Source: Enterospora canceri (taxonomy: Eukaryota > Microsporidia > Enterocytozoonidae). Taken from it: a stretch of DNA of 13,642 nt. The notes under the pieces are model-generated. The model worked only from the letters and a program-made list of their open reading frames with translations. It did not search any database and was not told the DNA's origin. The translations under genes and the position numbers were made by a program. Of the stretch, positions 7,495 through 13,581 are shown one piece after another. The stretch covers positions 1 to 13,642 of the forward strand of contig LWDP01000048.1 of NCBI GenBank assembly GCA_002087915.1, given 5' to 3'. Numbering within the stretch: the stretch's first letter is position 1; every line of letters starts with the position of its first letter.

Positions 7495-7517
7495 AAAAAA
7501 GTATTCTATGAAATGAC

Positions 7518-8285
7518 ATGAATATCGAGGATGAGACGGTGGTGGTTGAAAATGTGACAGATGTGCATCAGGATGTGGTCGAGGAGATCCGGCCTATTGA
7601 TCTGGATATTTCAGATGAGATTCTGGCCAAAAACGGCATTGAAAAAATAACCAAGGCAAAAGTGGTCGTTGAATCACTGTTGCTGAACAATTACATCTAT
7701 ATCCACTCTGACGACAGGAGACTGATGTGTGCTAAGAGAACTATGCGTGGATTCAACATCTACGACCTAAGAACCAACGAGATCATATGCAAACTATCCG
7801 CCAACATCTTTGGTACGAAATATTCAGTTACGAAACTAAAGGCAAAAACAAGTGAAAACATGCAAGAGATTACGAATAGAGACGGAATGTACAGGTCAAA
7901 GAACAACTCAAGTTCGATGTTGATTAACAACCCGAATCTACTGAATACGCTTCCAGCACTATCAGTCTCATACGACGTGAAGTTTCTAAAGCGAGAAACT
8001 CCCAGGTCATTTAAGATTAAAATGGGCCAGCTTGGTCTCCAGAACAAGCAGCCAATTTACAATCCAGAAACAAACGCATACAGTTTAAATTTCAGTGGTC
8101 GAGTTACGGTAGCATCAGTGAAGAATTTCCAGATTGTTCATCCACTGGAACTCACCTTTATTACGCTTACATTTGGTAAAGAAGGAAATGAATCGTATAT
8201 ACTTGATTTCACACACCCGTGGAATGCATTACATGCATTTTGCGTGGCTTTGACTGCATTGGACCACAAATTGGGATTTGAATGA
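7518..8285 (+). CDS. Tubby-like protein
   Basis: The C-terminal part of this 255-aa protein matches the Tubby domain, a beta barrel around a central helix that binds membrane phosphoinositides, mainly PI(4,5)P2. The signature is clear: SLNFSGRVTVASVKNFQI (189-206), LTFGKEGNESYILDF, and the closing helix HPWNALHAFCVALTALDHKL (233-252). CKLSANIFGTKYSV (91-104) corresponds to the mammalian KLRSNLxGTKFTV strand; the first PI(4,5)P2-contacting Lys is kept (Lys92) but the following Arg is Ser94. The region 108-150 is shortened and Asn/Ser-rich, and the first ~40 residues are acidic and probably disordered. Tubby proteins act in membrane-linked signalling or trafficking; the role in a microsporidian is unknown. 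The WD/propeller-like gene follows 27 bp later on the same strand. No CCC precedes this start. Confidence 0.9.
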   Translation: MNIEDETVVVENVTDVHQDVVEEIRPIDLDISDEILAKNGIEKITKAKVVVESLLLNNYIYIHSDDRRLMCAKRTMRGFNIYDLRTNEIICKLSANIFGTKYSVTKLKAKTSENMQEITNRDGMYRSKNNSSSMLINNPNLLNTLPALSVSYDVKFLKRETPRSFKIKMGQLGLQNKQPIYNPETNAYSLNFSGRVTVASVKNFQIVHPLELTFITLTFGKEGNESYILDFTHPWNALHAFCVALTALDHKLGFE

Positions 8286-8312
8286 GGCCATTTGTCATAG
8301 AAATCAGCCCAC

Positions 8313-9143
8313 ATGAACAAAGAAATTTCAAAGCTAAAACCAGTTCGTTATTTTAGATACGCCACTGGTCTCCGATCATTTAAAATCTACCGTGGAATGC
8401 TCTATACGCTTTCTTATCGTGGATTTGGTCTCTCTAAAATGAATAATTCGCCTACAATTCATAAAATGGAGAAACACGTCTTTACAGACATGTTTGTGAC
8501 AGATGAATACGTATACTTCACTACATCACATTCTTGTTATAGTAGCACAATTGATTCATTCAAATTGGAGCACATTTGTGGTATTGATCAATTATCTGTT
8601 TATACTACACAAAGTAACAGATTAATATTGGGTAATAAAGATGGAATTATGGTATATAATGGAGTCAAACAGGTTCACGACTATATATTTGCAGATAAAT
8701 ATGGCATAGTAAGTGATATTAAATCACAAGAGGATGATATATTGATTGGCACTGAATCGGGTAAAATAGTAAGAGTCAGTATTGAAAACAGAAAAGAAGA
8801 TGTCATAATCAGCTGTGGGAAATCAATCATCAAATTTGTAACCTCAGGTGATCTGATTTATGTTCTCACAACTGATTTATCTGGTTACGAAATTATGAAA
8901 ATCACAGCAGATAATAAGGTTCTTGGTAGACTCAAACTATCTGAATATCCATTTGGCATTGTGGAATATAGGAGTGCCATACTGATTCAATTTGAATACT
9001 CGATTGCTTTCTTTGACGATAATTTAGAACCAATTGGGCAGAAAACCAGTCATATTCAAATCAAACAGATTTCAATAGAAAAAGATGCCTGTTTCATAGG
9101 CTATTCATGTGGCCTAATTGAACAAGTTCTCCTGAATAAATAA
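8313..9143 (+). CDS. Unknown 276-aa protein, possible beta-propeller
   Basis: A complete frame begins at ATG 8313, with CCC three bases before it (AGCCCAC). The sequence is rich in short beta-like segments separated by turns, including repeating units such as LILGNKDGIMVYNG (about 104-117), ILIGTESGKIVRVS and CFIGYSCGLIEQVL. Their spacing of about 40-50 residues resembles a divergent WD40-type propeller with perhaps five or six blades. I see no canonical GH...WD repeats, so the assignment is structural guesswork. There is no signal peptide or transmembrane segment. It lies 27 bp downstream of the Tubby-like gene and ends 29 bp from the convergent eS24 gene. A scaffold or complex subunit would be typical for such a fold. 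Confidence 0.8.
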   Translation: MNKEISKLKPVRYFRYATGLRSFKIYRGMLYTLSYRGFGLSKMNNSPTIHKMEKHVFTDMFVTDEYVYFTTSHSCYSSTIDSFKLEHICGIDQLSVYTTQSNRLILGNKDGIMVYNGVKQVHDYIFADKYGIVSDIKSQEDDILIGTESGKIVRVSIENRKEDVIISCGKSIIKFVTSGDLIYVLTTDLSGYEIMKITADNKVLGRLKLSEYPFGIVEYRSAILIQFEYSIAFFDDNLEPIGQKTSHIQIKQISIEKDACFIGYSCGLIEQVLLNK

Positions 9144-9172
9144 CCTAAATTATATCCGTAAATGTATCTTTA

Positions 9173-9571
9173 TTAGTCCTTGTTCCTCTTCTCTATCTTC
9201 TTCATGTTTCTCTTCATTGTTCCGAATATCTTTGCCTTCTTCTTTCGTGCCTCCTTCCTCTGCTTTCTGAGCACCTTCGTCTTCTCTTCACCAGTGAGCT
9301 TTCTCAAGACATAGTCAAGCACAACCTTCTTCATCAATTCAGCATTAGAATACAAGTGCGCCTTTGCTTCCGTACTATGAAGACCAAAGCCAGTTGTCAT
9401 ATCAAATACATGAATTTGTTCAACTGGTATTGAATAGTTCGTGCTCAATTCCTTCTTGATTTCATTCTTGTTTGGCGTAGCCTGCTTTGAATGCTTGATT
9501 GTTAGGTCGATCTCCTTCCTGCTGAACAGGCTGTTTGTGAATGATTTCTGGACTTTAAGTTGAATTGCCAT
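9173..9571 (-). CDS. RPS24: 40S ribosomal protein eS24
   Basis: This 132-aa protein is the eukaryote/archaeal small-subunit protein eS24. Recognisable features are the N-terminal strand with SLFSRKEIDLTIKHSKQATP, followed by the KNEIKKEL helix, the VFDMTTGFG loop, and a Lys/Arg-rich C-terminal helix (KVLRKQRKEARKKKAK). The length matches the family (about 130 aa). It belongs to the body of the 40S subunit and helps in pre-rRNA maturation in other eukaryotes. Microsporidian ribosomal-protein genes sometimes have a tiny intron near the start codon; none is needed here because the N-terminus reads through. GCCCAC directly precedes the ATG. It faces the propeller-like gene tail to tail with 29 bp between stops. 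Confidence 0.95.
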   Translation of the reverse strand: MAIQLKVQKSFTNSLFSRKEIDLTIKHSKQATPNKNEIKKELSTNYSIPVEQIHVFDMTTGFGLHSTEAKAHLYSNAELMKKVVLDYVLRKLTGEEKTKVLRKQRKEARKKKAKIFGTMKRNMKKIEKRNKD

Positions 9572-9648
9572 GTGGGCAAATTTTGTGAAAAATTATCAGG
9601 CGACACCATTTAGAAAGTTTATTGGTTGTTTTAGGAGTATTTTGTGCT

Positions 9649-9876
9649 TTAATCTACTGGTTTCTTATAATTGTGCTGTTTCATCAACCCTTGTACCTTT
9701 CTTAGGCCATTTTTTGCTTCAGAAGAATTCTTATTTGTTAGCTTGCATATTTCTAAGTCCAATGCATAATACGCGTACATCTTCTCTAGTTCTCTATTCA
9801 AATCATCTGAACCACCATTTGCTACCGTGTTCTCTATTTTATCAAGCAAATCCAAAATGTCATTTATTTTTTCCAT
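9649..9876 (-). CDS. Small unknown helical protein, 75 aa
   Basis: The frame can be read from a TTG at 9999, inside Ubc12, but that part is a shadow of Ubc12. The first ATG is at 9876 with CCC immediately in front of it, giving a 75-aa acidic then basic protein (MEKINDILDLLDKIENTVAN at its start). It is predicted to be two or three helices, without Cys clusters or membrane segments. I do not recognise it. It begins 7 bp after the Ubc12 stop, and its stop is 77 bp before the eS24 start, so it fills what would otherwise be a roughly 310-bp gap. A small subunit of a larger complex is plausible but not shown. Confidence 0.65.
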   Translation of the reverse strand: MEKINDILDLLDKIENTVANGGSDDLNRELEKMYAYYALDLEICKLTNKNSSEAKNGLRKVQGLMKQHNYKKPVD

Positions 9877-9883
9877 GGGTTTT

Positions 9884-10309
9884 CTACATTTCCTGTTTTT
9901 TTTCACATTCTTTGATTTTCTCCATAAATTTAACTGGATCAAATTGAAGCATGTTGGCTGCTTCTTCGTTAAATGGATCCTCTTCTGAGACATTCTCAAA
10001 TATTTCTATCAGGCTCAAAACAGCACTATTTATGTTGTATGATGGCATCCAGCCATCTCGTAGGATCTTTAGGCAGACTACGCCTTCATAGATGTTAGGA
10101 TGGAATGTTGGTGTCTGACAATACAGCTTTGGTCCTACAAATGGATAATCATCTGGAAAAACCAGCCGGAATGTGTATTTCTTCTTATAATACATGCTAT
10201 TGAATCTCATGGTAAATGTCAGCACATTCTCTTCCAATTTCATGTTTTCTAATTTGATTACAAGATTATTCAAGTCATCTTTGACACGCAACCTAGCAAA
10301 AATTGACAT
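9884..10309 (-). CDS. UBC12: NEDD8-conjugating E2 enzyme, Ubc12-like
   Basis: This 141-aa protein is a ubiquitin-fold conjugating enzyme (E2). It has the HPN motif at 70-72 and the catalytic Cys79 in VVCLKILRDGW. The ILR-D-W sequence after the cysteine, INS at 93-95 and EDPFNEEAA at 110-118 match Ubc12/UBE2M, which transfers NEDD8/Rub1 to cullins, better than ubiquitin E2s. The N-terminus is much shorter than in animal Ubc12: only about six residues (MSIFAR) precede the first helix, so the long E1-docking tail is largely absent. The C-terminal helices are trimmed too. This fits microsporidian protein shortening. ATG 10309 has CCC three bases upstream. It diverges from the 90-aa gene across 108 bp. 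Confidence 0.88.
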   Translation of the reverse strand: MSIFARLRVKDDLNNLVIKLENMKLEENVLTFTMRFNSMYYKKKYTFRLVFPDDYPFVGPKLYCQTPTFHPNIYEGVVCLKILRDGWMPSYNINSAVLSLIEIFENVSEEDPFNEEAANMLQFDPVKFMEKIKECEKKQEM

Positions 10310-10390
10310 CAGGGCAAATAGGTTGTTCCATTGATTCTGATTTGCATTTGCTATGAATGCATTTGAAGTGCTCCTTTCATAATTTCCAGT

Positions 10391-10397
10391 GTAAAAT
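10391..10397 (+). promoter_or_regulatory. GTAAAAT element upstream of the 90-aa gene
   Basis: GTAAAAT starts 27 bases before the ATG at 10418, and a CCC tract sits at 10411-10413. This matches the last seven bases, order and approximate spacing of the GGGTAAAAT-CCC-ATG arrangement before the PTPA-hexokinase and eS30 genes, minus the leading GG. Confidence 0.35.
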
Positions 10398-10417
10398 TGA
10401 TCACAAAAGACCCTTTA

Positions 10418-10690
10418 ATGAACAACAAGCAGCCTAAAAATGTTTTAGTAATTGCAAAAGTCATTGATTGTGACCTGGAAAACTATCCCATTGCAATTGA
10501 TACAGTGCCTAAAGACAAAGAGTACGATTTACTTGTTTATGTTGATTATAGATTTAATCTGGATATGATATATCCGTATTCAATTGCAAATGCAGAAATA
10601 TGGTACGAACGAGGGGATACTGTGGACTGTGGCGTCATGGAAAGGGCATTTGAACACTATAGGACGTGTGAAATTCGAGAAGGAAAATGA
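10418..10690 (+). CDS. Small unknown protein, 90 aa
   Basis: The open frame reaches back to a TTG at 10397; the first ATG is 10418 (90 aa), with CCC five bases ahead. I do not recognise the product. It alternates hydrophobic beta-like stretches (NVLVIAKVIDCD, YDLLVYVDYRFNLD) with acidic turns and ends in a short helix, suggesting a small alpha/beta or beta-barrel domain. It contains three Cys (positions 19, 72 and 85) in no standard metal-binding spacing. It lies 12 bp ahead of the Eaf6-like gene on the same strand, so that gene's promoter must lie within this coding sequence. It might be a shortened subunit of a nuclear complex; nothing in the sequence proves it. Confidence 0.7.
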   Translation: MNNKQPKNVLVIAKVIDCDLENYPIAIDTVPKDKEYDLLVYVDYRFNLDMIYPYSIANAEIWYERGDTVDCGVMERAFEHYRTCEIREGK

Positions 10691-10702
10691 AATTTTTACC
10701 GC

Positions 10703-10963
10703 ATGGGAAAAAGGAAGAACAAGGAAGAAATCAAAAAGTTGTTGGAATTAAACAGCAGAATCCAACAGCTCAACAGGGATGCTGCTGCACTTGATTCAGA
10801 GATATTTAAGAATGAAACAGCTTACCTGACAATGACAAAGGGGATGCCAATAACACAGGACTGTGAGTACTACATAAATGGGAAGATTGACCGTAAAACA
10901 GAAGAAATCAGTAACAAAACCAGAATATTCAATACCAGCTATCCAGGGTGTAATGATATTTAA
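10703..10963 (+). CDS. EAF6: Eaf6-like histone acetyltransferase complex subunit
   Basis: The 86-aa product resembles Eaf6/MEAF6, a small accessory subunit of NuA4-type and MYST histone acetyltransferase complexes in the nucleus. After a basic start (MGKRKNKEEIKK) comes a coiled-coil helix (residues 10-37), then the family pattern EIFKNETAYLTMT (33-45), equivalent to QIYxFExxYLexT in MEAF6. A tyrosine-containing stretch (EYYINGK) follows where the family has GxDxYL, then a terminal RIFNTSYP resembling the family's RLFSxSS. The GNII sequence of the family is replaced by GMPIT. The length is below the usual 100-200 aa because the disordered tail is absent. The gene starts 12 bp after the 90-aa gene and its stop is separated from the opposing calcineurin-B-like stop by one base. 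Confidence 0.75.
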   Translation: MGKRKNKEEIKKLLELNSRIQQLNRDAAALDSEIFKNETAYLTMTKGMPITQDCEYYINGKIDRKTEEISNKTRIFNTSYPGCNDI

Positions 10964-10964
10964 A

Positions 10965-11564
10965 CTATTCATTTGTGTTGTTCCATATGATGTCCCATAT
11001 AGTGGCCTTTCTCTCTCGCTTCGGTATGTTCTTCGTAAAGTCTATGATCATTATGTTTTCAAGTGCACCATCCTCATTATACAATCTTGTAAAATCAAGA
11101 ATGTCTAAATGCCCCTTCTGCCCTAAATCATACATCCTTAGAACGGTATTCACACTTCTTTCATCCTCATTCAGCCCCAGAAATAGCCTAATTTGCATCA
11201 ATACCCCGTGGCATAGCCTATGATCCTTGTTTAAATCAAAGATGTTGAAGAGAAAGTTGATTCGAGTTGTCTTTGGCGTCTTCTTGTGGAATATTCTCAG
11301 AAATTCCAGAAAGTAGGCGAAGTTCATCTTCTCATACTCTAGCACATTCTCCTCTATGTAGTTCATTATGAGCACTTTCAGCGGATTTGATGCAAATTCT
11401 GGTATCATTTCGAAGTCAGTGTACGAAATGATTCCCGCATTGTTTCTGTCCAAGTACACAAATCTATTGAACAGGTATTTTATCTCCTCCTTGTTAAATA
11501 CGGTGTTCTCTACCAGATATTCTATTTCACCAGTGTCCAGCTTGTCTGTGAACAGATTGTGCAT
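10965..11564 (-). CDS. Calcineurin B-like EF-hand protein with degenerate calcium loops
   Basis: The order of segments follows calcineurin B, the regulatory subunit of the calcium-dependent protein phosphatase: FNKEEIKYLFNRFVYLDRNN (23-42), a SNPL turn (59-62), a second hand, NIFDLNKDHRL (107-117) and MYDLGQKGHLDILDFTRL (144-161). Loops lie at about 39-50, 110-121 and 146-157. None has Glu at position 12 (Asp, Val, Asp), and several other ligands are lost (Ala, Gly or Lys at positions 3 or 5), so calcium binding is probably weak or absent. There is no Gly2 for myristoylation. I chose ATG 11564 (199 aa) because TATAAAAG and CCC precede it. An in-frame ATG at 11612 would add 16 residues but lacks such signals. 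Other EF-hand families, such as recoverin-like, cannot be excluded. Confidence 0.75.
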   Translation of the reverse strand: MHNLFTDKLDTGEIEYLVENTVFNKEEIKYLFNRFVYLDRNNAGIISYTDFEMIPEFASNPLKVLIMNYIEENVLEYEKMNFAYFLEFLRIFHKKTPKTTRINFLFNIFDLNKDHRLCHGVLMQIRLFLGLNEDERSVNTVLRMYDLGQKGHLDILDFTRLYNEDGALENIMIIDFTKNIPKRERKATIWDIIWNNTNE

Positions 11565-11590
11565 GCAATAAGAAGGGATATTTATTTTGC

Positions 11591-11598
11591 CTTTTATA
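11591..11598 (-). promoter_or_regulatory. TATAAAAG box of the calcineurin-B-like gene
   Basis: TATAAAAG on the minus strand begins 34 bases before the preferred ATG at 11564, with a CCC tract at 11575-11577 in between. It lies inside the upstream ATG (11612) reading frame, which argues that translation really begins at 11564. Confidence 0.45.
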
Positions 11599-11623
11599 CA
11601 CAAATTGATCATAAAATAAACAT

Positions 11624-12235
11624 TTACTCGACATAATCCATATCATCAGATATGTTGAAGTTCTTATTGAAGTCTCTTCTTTCTATAGGCAACCTACCAC
11701 AAACGTACCCTTGTATCGTGTAAATGTCATCTGTTACCTCATTTATGCTATCCTTAAACATATTGACATCATCCCTTAATTTGATGAATTCCTTCTTTGA
11801 TAGCCTATTTGCCTTCTCTTTGGTTTCTTCTAGGGCTGTTACTTGTTTCTTAAGCTTGTTATATTTCTCCAATAGCACGATTCTTTCTTCTGTCTCCTCA
11901 CGCTTTCCCTTCATCTCTTCAATCCTTATCTTATACTCCTTGTTCTGACTCTTCATCTCTGCCAGTTCATCTTGTAGCTTTTCTGTATTACATTGGATCC
12001 TGTGGTGATCCTGATACATGAATCTCCAATACAAATTGCTTGATCCTGCCTTTTCACAATTGATTTTGTTGTCATTGATTAGCTCACTCAACAGATCTTT
12101 AAGTATCATAGAAGATATCCCACAGTATTTTGGTATCTTCTTTTCTAGCTCCTTTAAAACGAATACCTCTGAAGAAGACATAAACCAGTTCACTATTTTC
12201 TGGTGTTTCTCGTCCTTGGAAACTTTTTTGACCAT
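11624..12235 (-). CDS. MND1: Meiotic nuclear division protein 1 (Mnd1)
   Basis: This 203-aa protein matches Mnd1 along its whole length. Mnd1 pairs with Hop2 to stimulate Dmc1/Rad51 strand invasion during meiotic recombination. Residues 6-72 form the winged-helix domain: KDEKHQKIVNWFMSSSEVF, LKELEKKIPK, GISSM and ELINDNKINCEKAGSSNLYW parallel the Mnd1 pattern ending in GTSNYYW. Residues about 80-165 are a heptad-like Lys/Glu/Leu coiled coil containing EETEER (113-118). The C-terminal cap DDIYTIQGYVCGR...FNISDDMDY (169-201) matches the conserved end IFxIKxW...FGIPEDFDYI. The length is as expected (about 205). The start has CCCC just upstream. It is followed after 59 bp by the calcineurin-B-like start. 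Confidence 0.95.
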   Translation of the reverse strand: MVKKVSKDEKHQKIVNWFMSSSEVFVLKELEKKIPKYCGISSMILKDLLSELINDNKINCEKAGSSNLYWRFMYQDHHRIQCNTEKLQDELAEMKSQNKEYKIRIEEMKGKREETEERIVLLEKYNKLKKQVTALEETKEKANRLSKKEFIKLRDDVNMFKDSINEVTDDIYTIQGYVCGRLPIERRDFNKNFNISDDMDYVE

Positions 12236-12267
12236 GTAGGGGCATATTATAATCGTAATAAAATGAT

Positions 12268-12468
12268 TTATTTGTTGAATTCTTTAGCTGGAATGTTGTT
12301 ATTCAGTCTGATTCTTCCTTTTCCCTCAAACCAGTTTAACTCCATTCTACGCTCATACTTTCCTCTGATAGCCGCTCTTCCTGTTTTCTTTCTTGGATGC
12401 TCTGACTTTGCAATCTGTGGAGTCTGTCCTCTCACCTTTCCTGCTCTGTTAATTGATACAGCTGCCAT
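12268..12468 (-). CDS. RPS30: 40S ribosomal protein eS30
   Basis: The 66-aa protein is eS30, a very basic small-subunit protein near the decoding region. The diagnostic block is [20 protein letters not shown] (8-27), followed by [17 protein letters not shown], as in the conserved [25 protein letters not shown]...Y.RR. The ubiquitin-like FUBI leader found in animals is absent, as in fungi. No intron is needed. The gene lies 32 bp ahead of Mnd1 on the same strand. Its upstream region has GGGTAAAAT and CCCATCA before ATG, the same arrangement as the PTPA-hexokinase gene. Confidence 0.96.
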   Translation of the reverse strand: MAAVSINRAGKVRGQTPQIAKSEHPRKKTGRAAIRGKYERRMELNWFEGKGRIRLNNNIPAKEFNK

Positions 12469-12489
12469 TGATGGGTTGAATTTCTGCAG

Positions 12490-12498
12490 ATTTTACCC
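12490..12498 (-). promoter_or_regulatory. GGGTAAAAT promoter element of eS30
   Basis: GGGTAAAAT on the minus strand starts 30 bases before the eS30 ATG; CCCATCA adjoins the ATG (12469-12475). Both pieces are identical in sequence and order to those before the PTPA-hexokinase fusion, although the genes are unrelated and 10 kb apart. Confidence 0.55.
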
Positions 12499-12509
12499 TA
12501 AAAAATTTA

Positions 12510-13301
12510 CTAAAAAAGCAGATCCTGGTTTACGTGTCTAACTACAAACTGTAGAAACACGTTCTTCTCATTTACAATTGTTGCCTTCACCACAGTCTCA
12601 TTCTCAAATGCCTGAATGAATATAAAATCAAGCATTTTATAAACACTCTGCATGCACCTGGCCCAAGAAGTATCACAGGTGAAACTATACCTATTCGACT
12701 TCAGTATTTCTATTGGAATGCGTATCTGTTCATTTAGTACGTCATTTGTTTGAGATACCGTTAGATTTTTACCAATTGAAAACTTGCTATTGCCCCTGGG
12801 AAAATAATTCAGCATTTCTTTACGCAGGATGAATTCAGCTATGGAATCACCTGCTACTTGATAGTTGATGGCTTCATTGTGGTTACAGAATGGAATTGAG
12901 ATATAATTACTGCTCTGTTCGCATATAAACGGTCGATCTAGTTGGACTATATAGGCAGATGGATTAATTTCCATATATTTCTGTTGAAATATCTTCTCAA
13001 TTGTCTTGGGTGTAACAGTTTCCATGTTAAATGATTCGTTGATAAAGATAAGTCCATCTGCAACTACAAAATACCCGGTATCAAACATATTGAGCATTAT
13101 CATAAGATCTTTGTAGAAAATAGCAAAAGCTGTTTCAAAATTTGCAATGAAGTGGTTGTTTTGAAAGGTTGTTGTGGTGCAATTGTGTGACTGAATGGAT
13201 ATTTTTGTTTTGCTTATGTTTATGTGTATTATTGTAGAGCTGTTGTGTATTTTAAGCAATTTTTTCAACAAGAGGAGATTGTGTATGATAAAAATTTGCA
13301 T
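12510..13301 (-). CDS. Possible Rad1-like 9-1-1 checkpoint clamp subunit
   Basis: The frame extends to a TTG at 13319, but ATG 13301 is directly preceded by AATTGCCCA, so I take 263 aa. The N-terminus (HNLLLLKKLLKIHNSSTIIH, then KISIQSHNCTTTTFQNNHFI) resembles the first strand-helix-strand unit of the PCNA-like fold as seen in Rad1. The end (SNRYSFT, then NEKNVFLQFVVRHVNQDLLF) resembles the last strands of Rad1 (NRYKI..., GFLSLQYMIR). The length fits the family (about 280). The 9-1-1 clamp is loaded at damaged DNA to activate checkpoint kinases. The match is by eye, with no diagnostic motif, and Hus1 or an unrelated protein remain possible. It ends 41 bp before eS30. Confidence 0.6.
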   Translation of the reverse strand: MQIFIIHNLLLLKKLLKIHNSSTIIHINISKTKISIQSHNCTTTTFQNNHFIANFETAFAIFYKDLMIMLNMFDTGYFVVADGLIFINESFNMETVTPKTIEKIFQQKYMEINPSAYIVQLDRPFICEQSSNYISIPFCNHNEAINYQVAGDSIAEFILRKEMLNYFPRGNSKFSIGKNLTVSQTNDVLNEQIRIPIEILKSNRYSFTCDTSWARCMQSVYKMLDFIFIQAFENETVVKATIVNEKNVFLQFVVRHVNQDLLF

Positions 13302-13445
13302 TGGGCAATTTTTAAACAATAATTTCAGGTTTTTCTTGTTTATTTAAAACAAAGATACTGTGGTTGTCTAGTATGGTATACCTGTTGCTTATGTATGTTT
13401 ATAACAAAGATGCATCCTAGTAATTTAATGTAGTCTTGTGTTTCT

Positions 13446-13535
13446 CTATTTGAAAGATAGGCAAATTTTTAATGGGAATGAATGTCCTTCATAGGAGTTG
13501 TTGGATGTACTGTTTATTGAAGATTCCGGTTCCAT
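13446..13535 (-). CDS. Possible 29-aa short ORF behind promoter-like signals
   Basis: ATG 13535 opens 29 codons ending in TAG (MEPESSINSTSNNSYEGHSF at its start), with a CCCC tract five bases upstream and TATAAAAG beginning 33 bases upstream. This order and spacing match the calcineurin-B-like gene. The product is too short to classify. It could be a real micro-protein, the first exon of something else, a decayed gene, or a non-coding transcript whose ATG is incidental. Confidence 0.25.
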   Translation of the reverse strand: MEPESSINSTSNNSYEGHSFPLKICLSFK

Positions 13536-13560
13536 TCTTGGGGTTCTCAAAATGACGTTT

Positions 13561-13568
13561 CTTTTATA
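13561..13568 (-). promoter_or_regulatory. TATAAAAG box without an assigned long gene
   Basis: TATAAAAG on the minus strand, identical to the box before the calcineurin-B-like gene and with nearly the same distance to a downstream ATG (33 against 34 bases). It suggests transcription to the left from about 13540. Confidence 0.35.
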
Positions 13569-13581
13569 GTCAGTGATTGAT

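Noticed and set aside
9570..9947. Plus-strand 125-codon frame over the 75-aa gene and the end of Ubc12
   Set aside because: Its composition is shadow-like, it overlaps a recognised gene, and most of it is antisense to better-supported minus-strand frames.
9877..9999. N-terminal extension of the 75-aa protein into the Ubc12 gene
   Set aside because: It begins with TTG and lies in another frame of Ubc12; the ATG at 9876 has CCC directly before it.
11565..11612. Upstream ATG of the calcineurin-B-like gene (16 extra residues)
   Set aside because: The TATAAAAG box and CCC tract lie downstream of this ATG and upstream of the 11564 ATG, so the shorter form is preferred; the longer one is not excluded.
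13302..13319. Six-residue extension of the Rad1-like frame from a TTG
   Set aside because: The ATG at 13301 is immediately preceded by the CCCA start-proximal signal.
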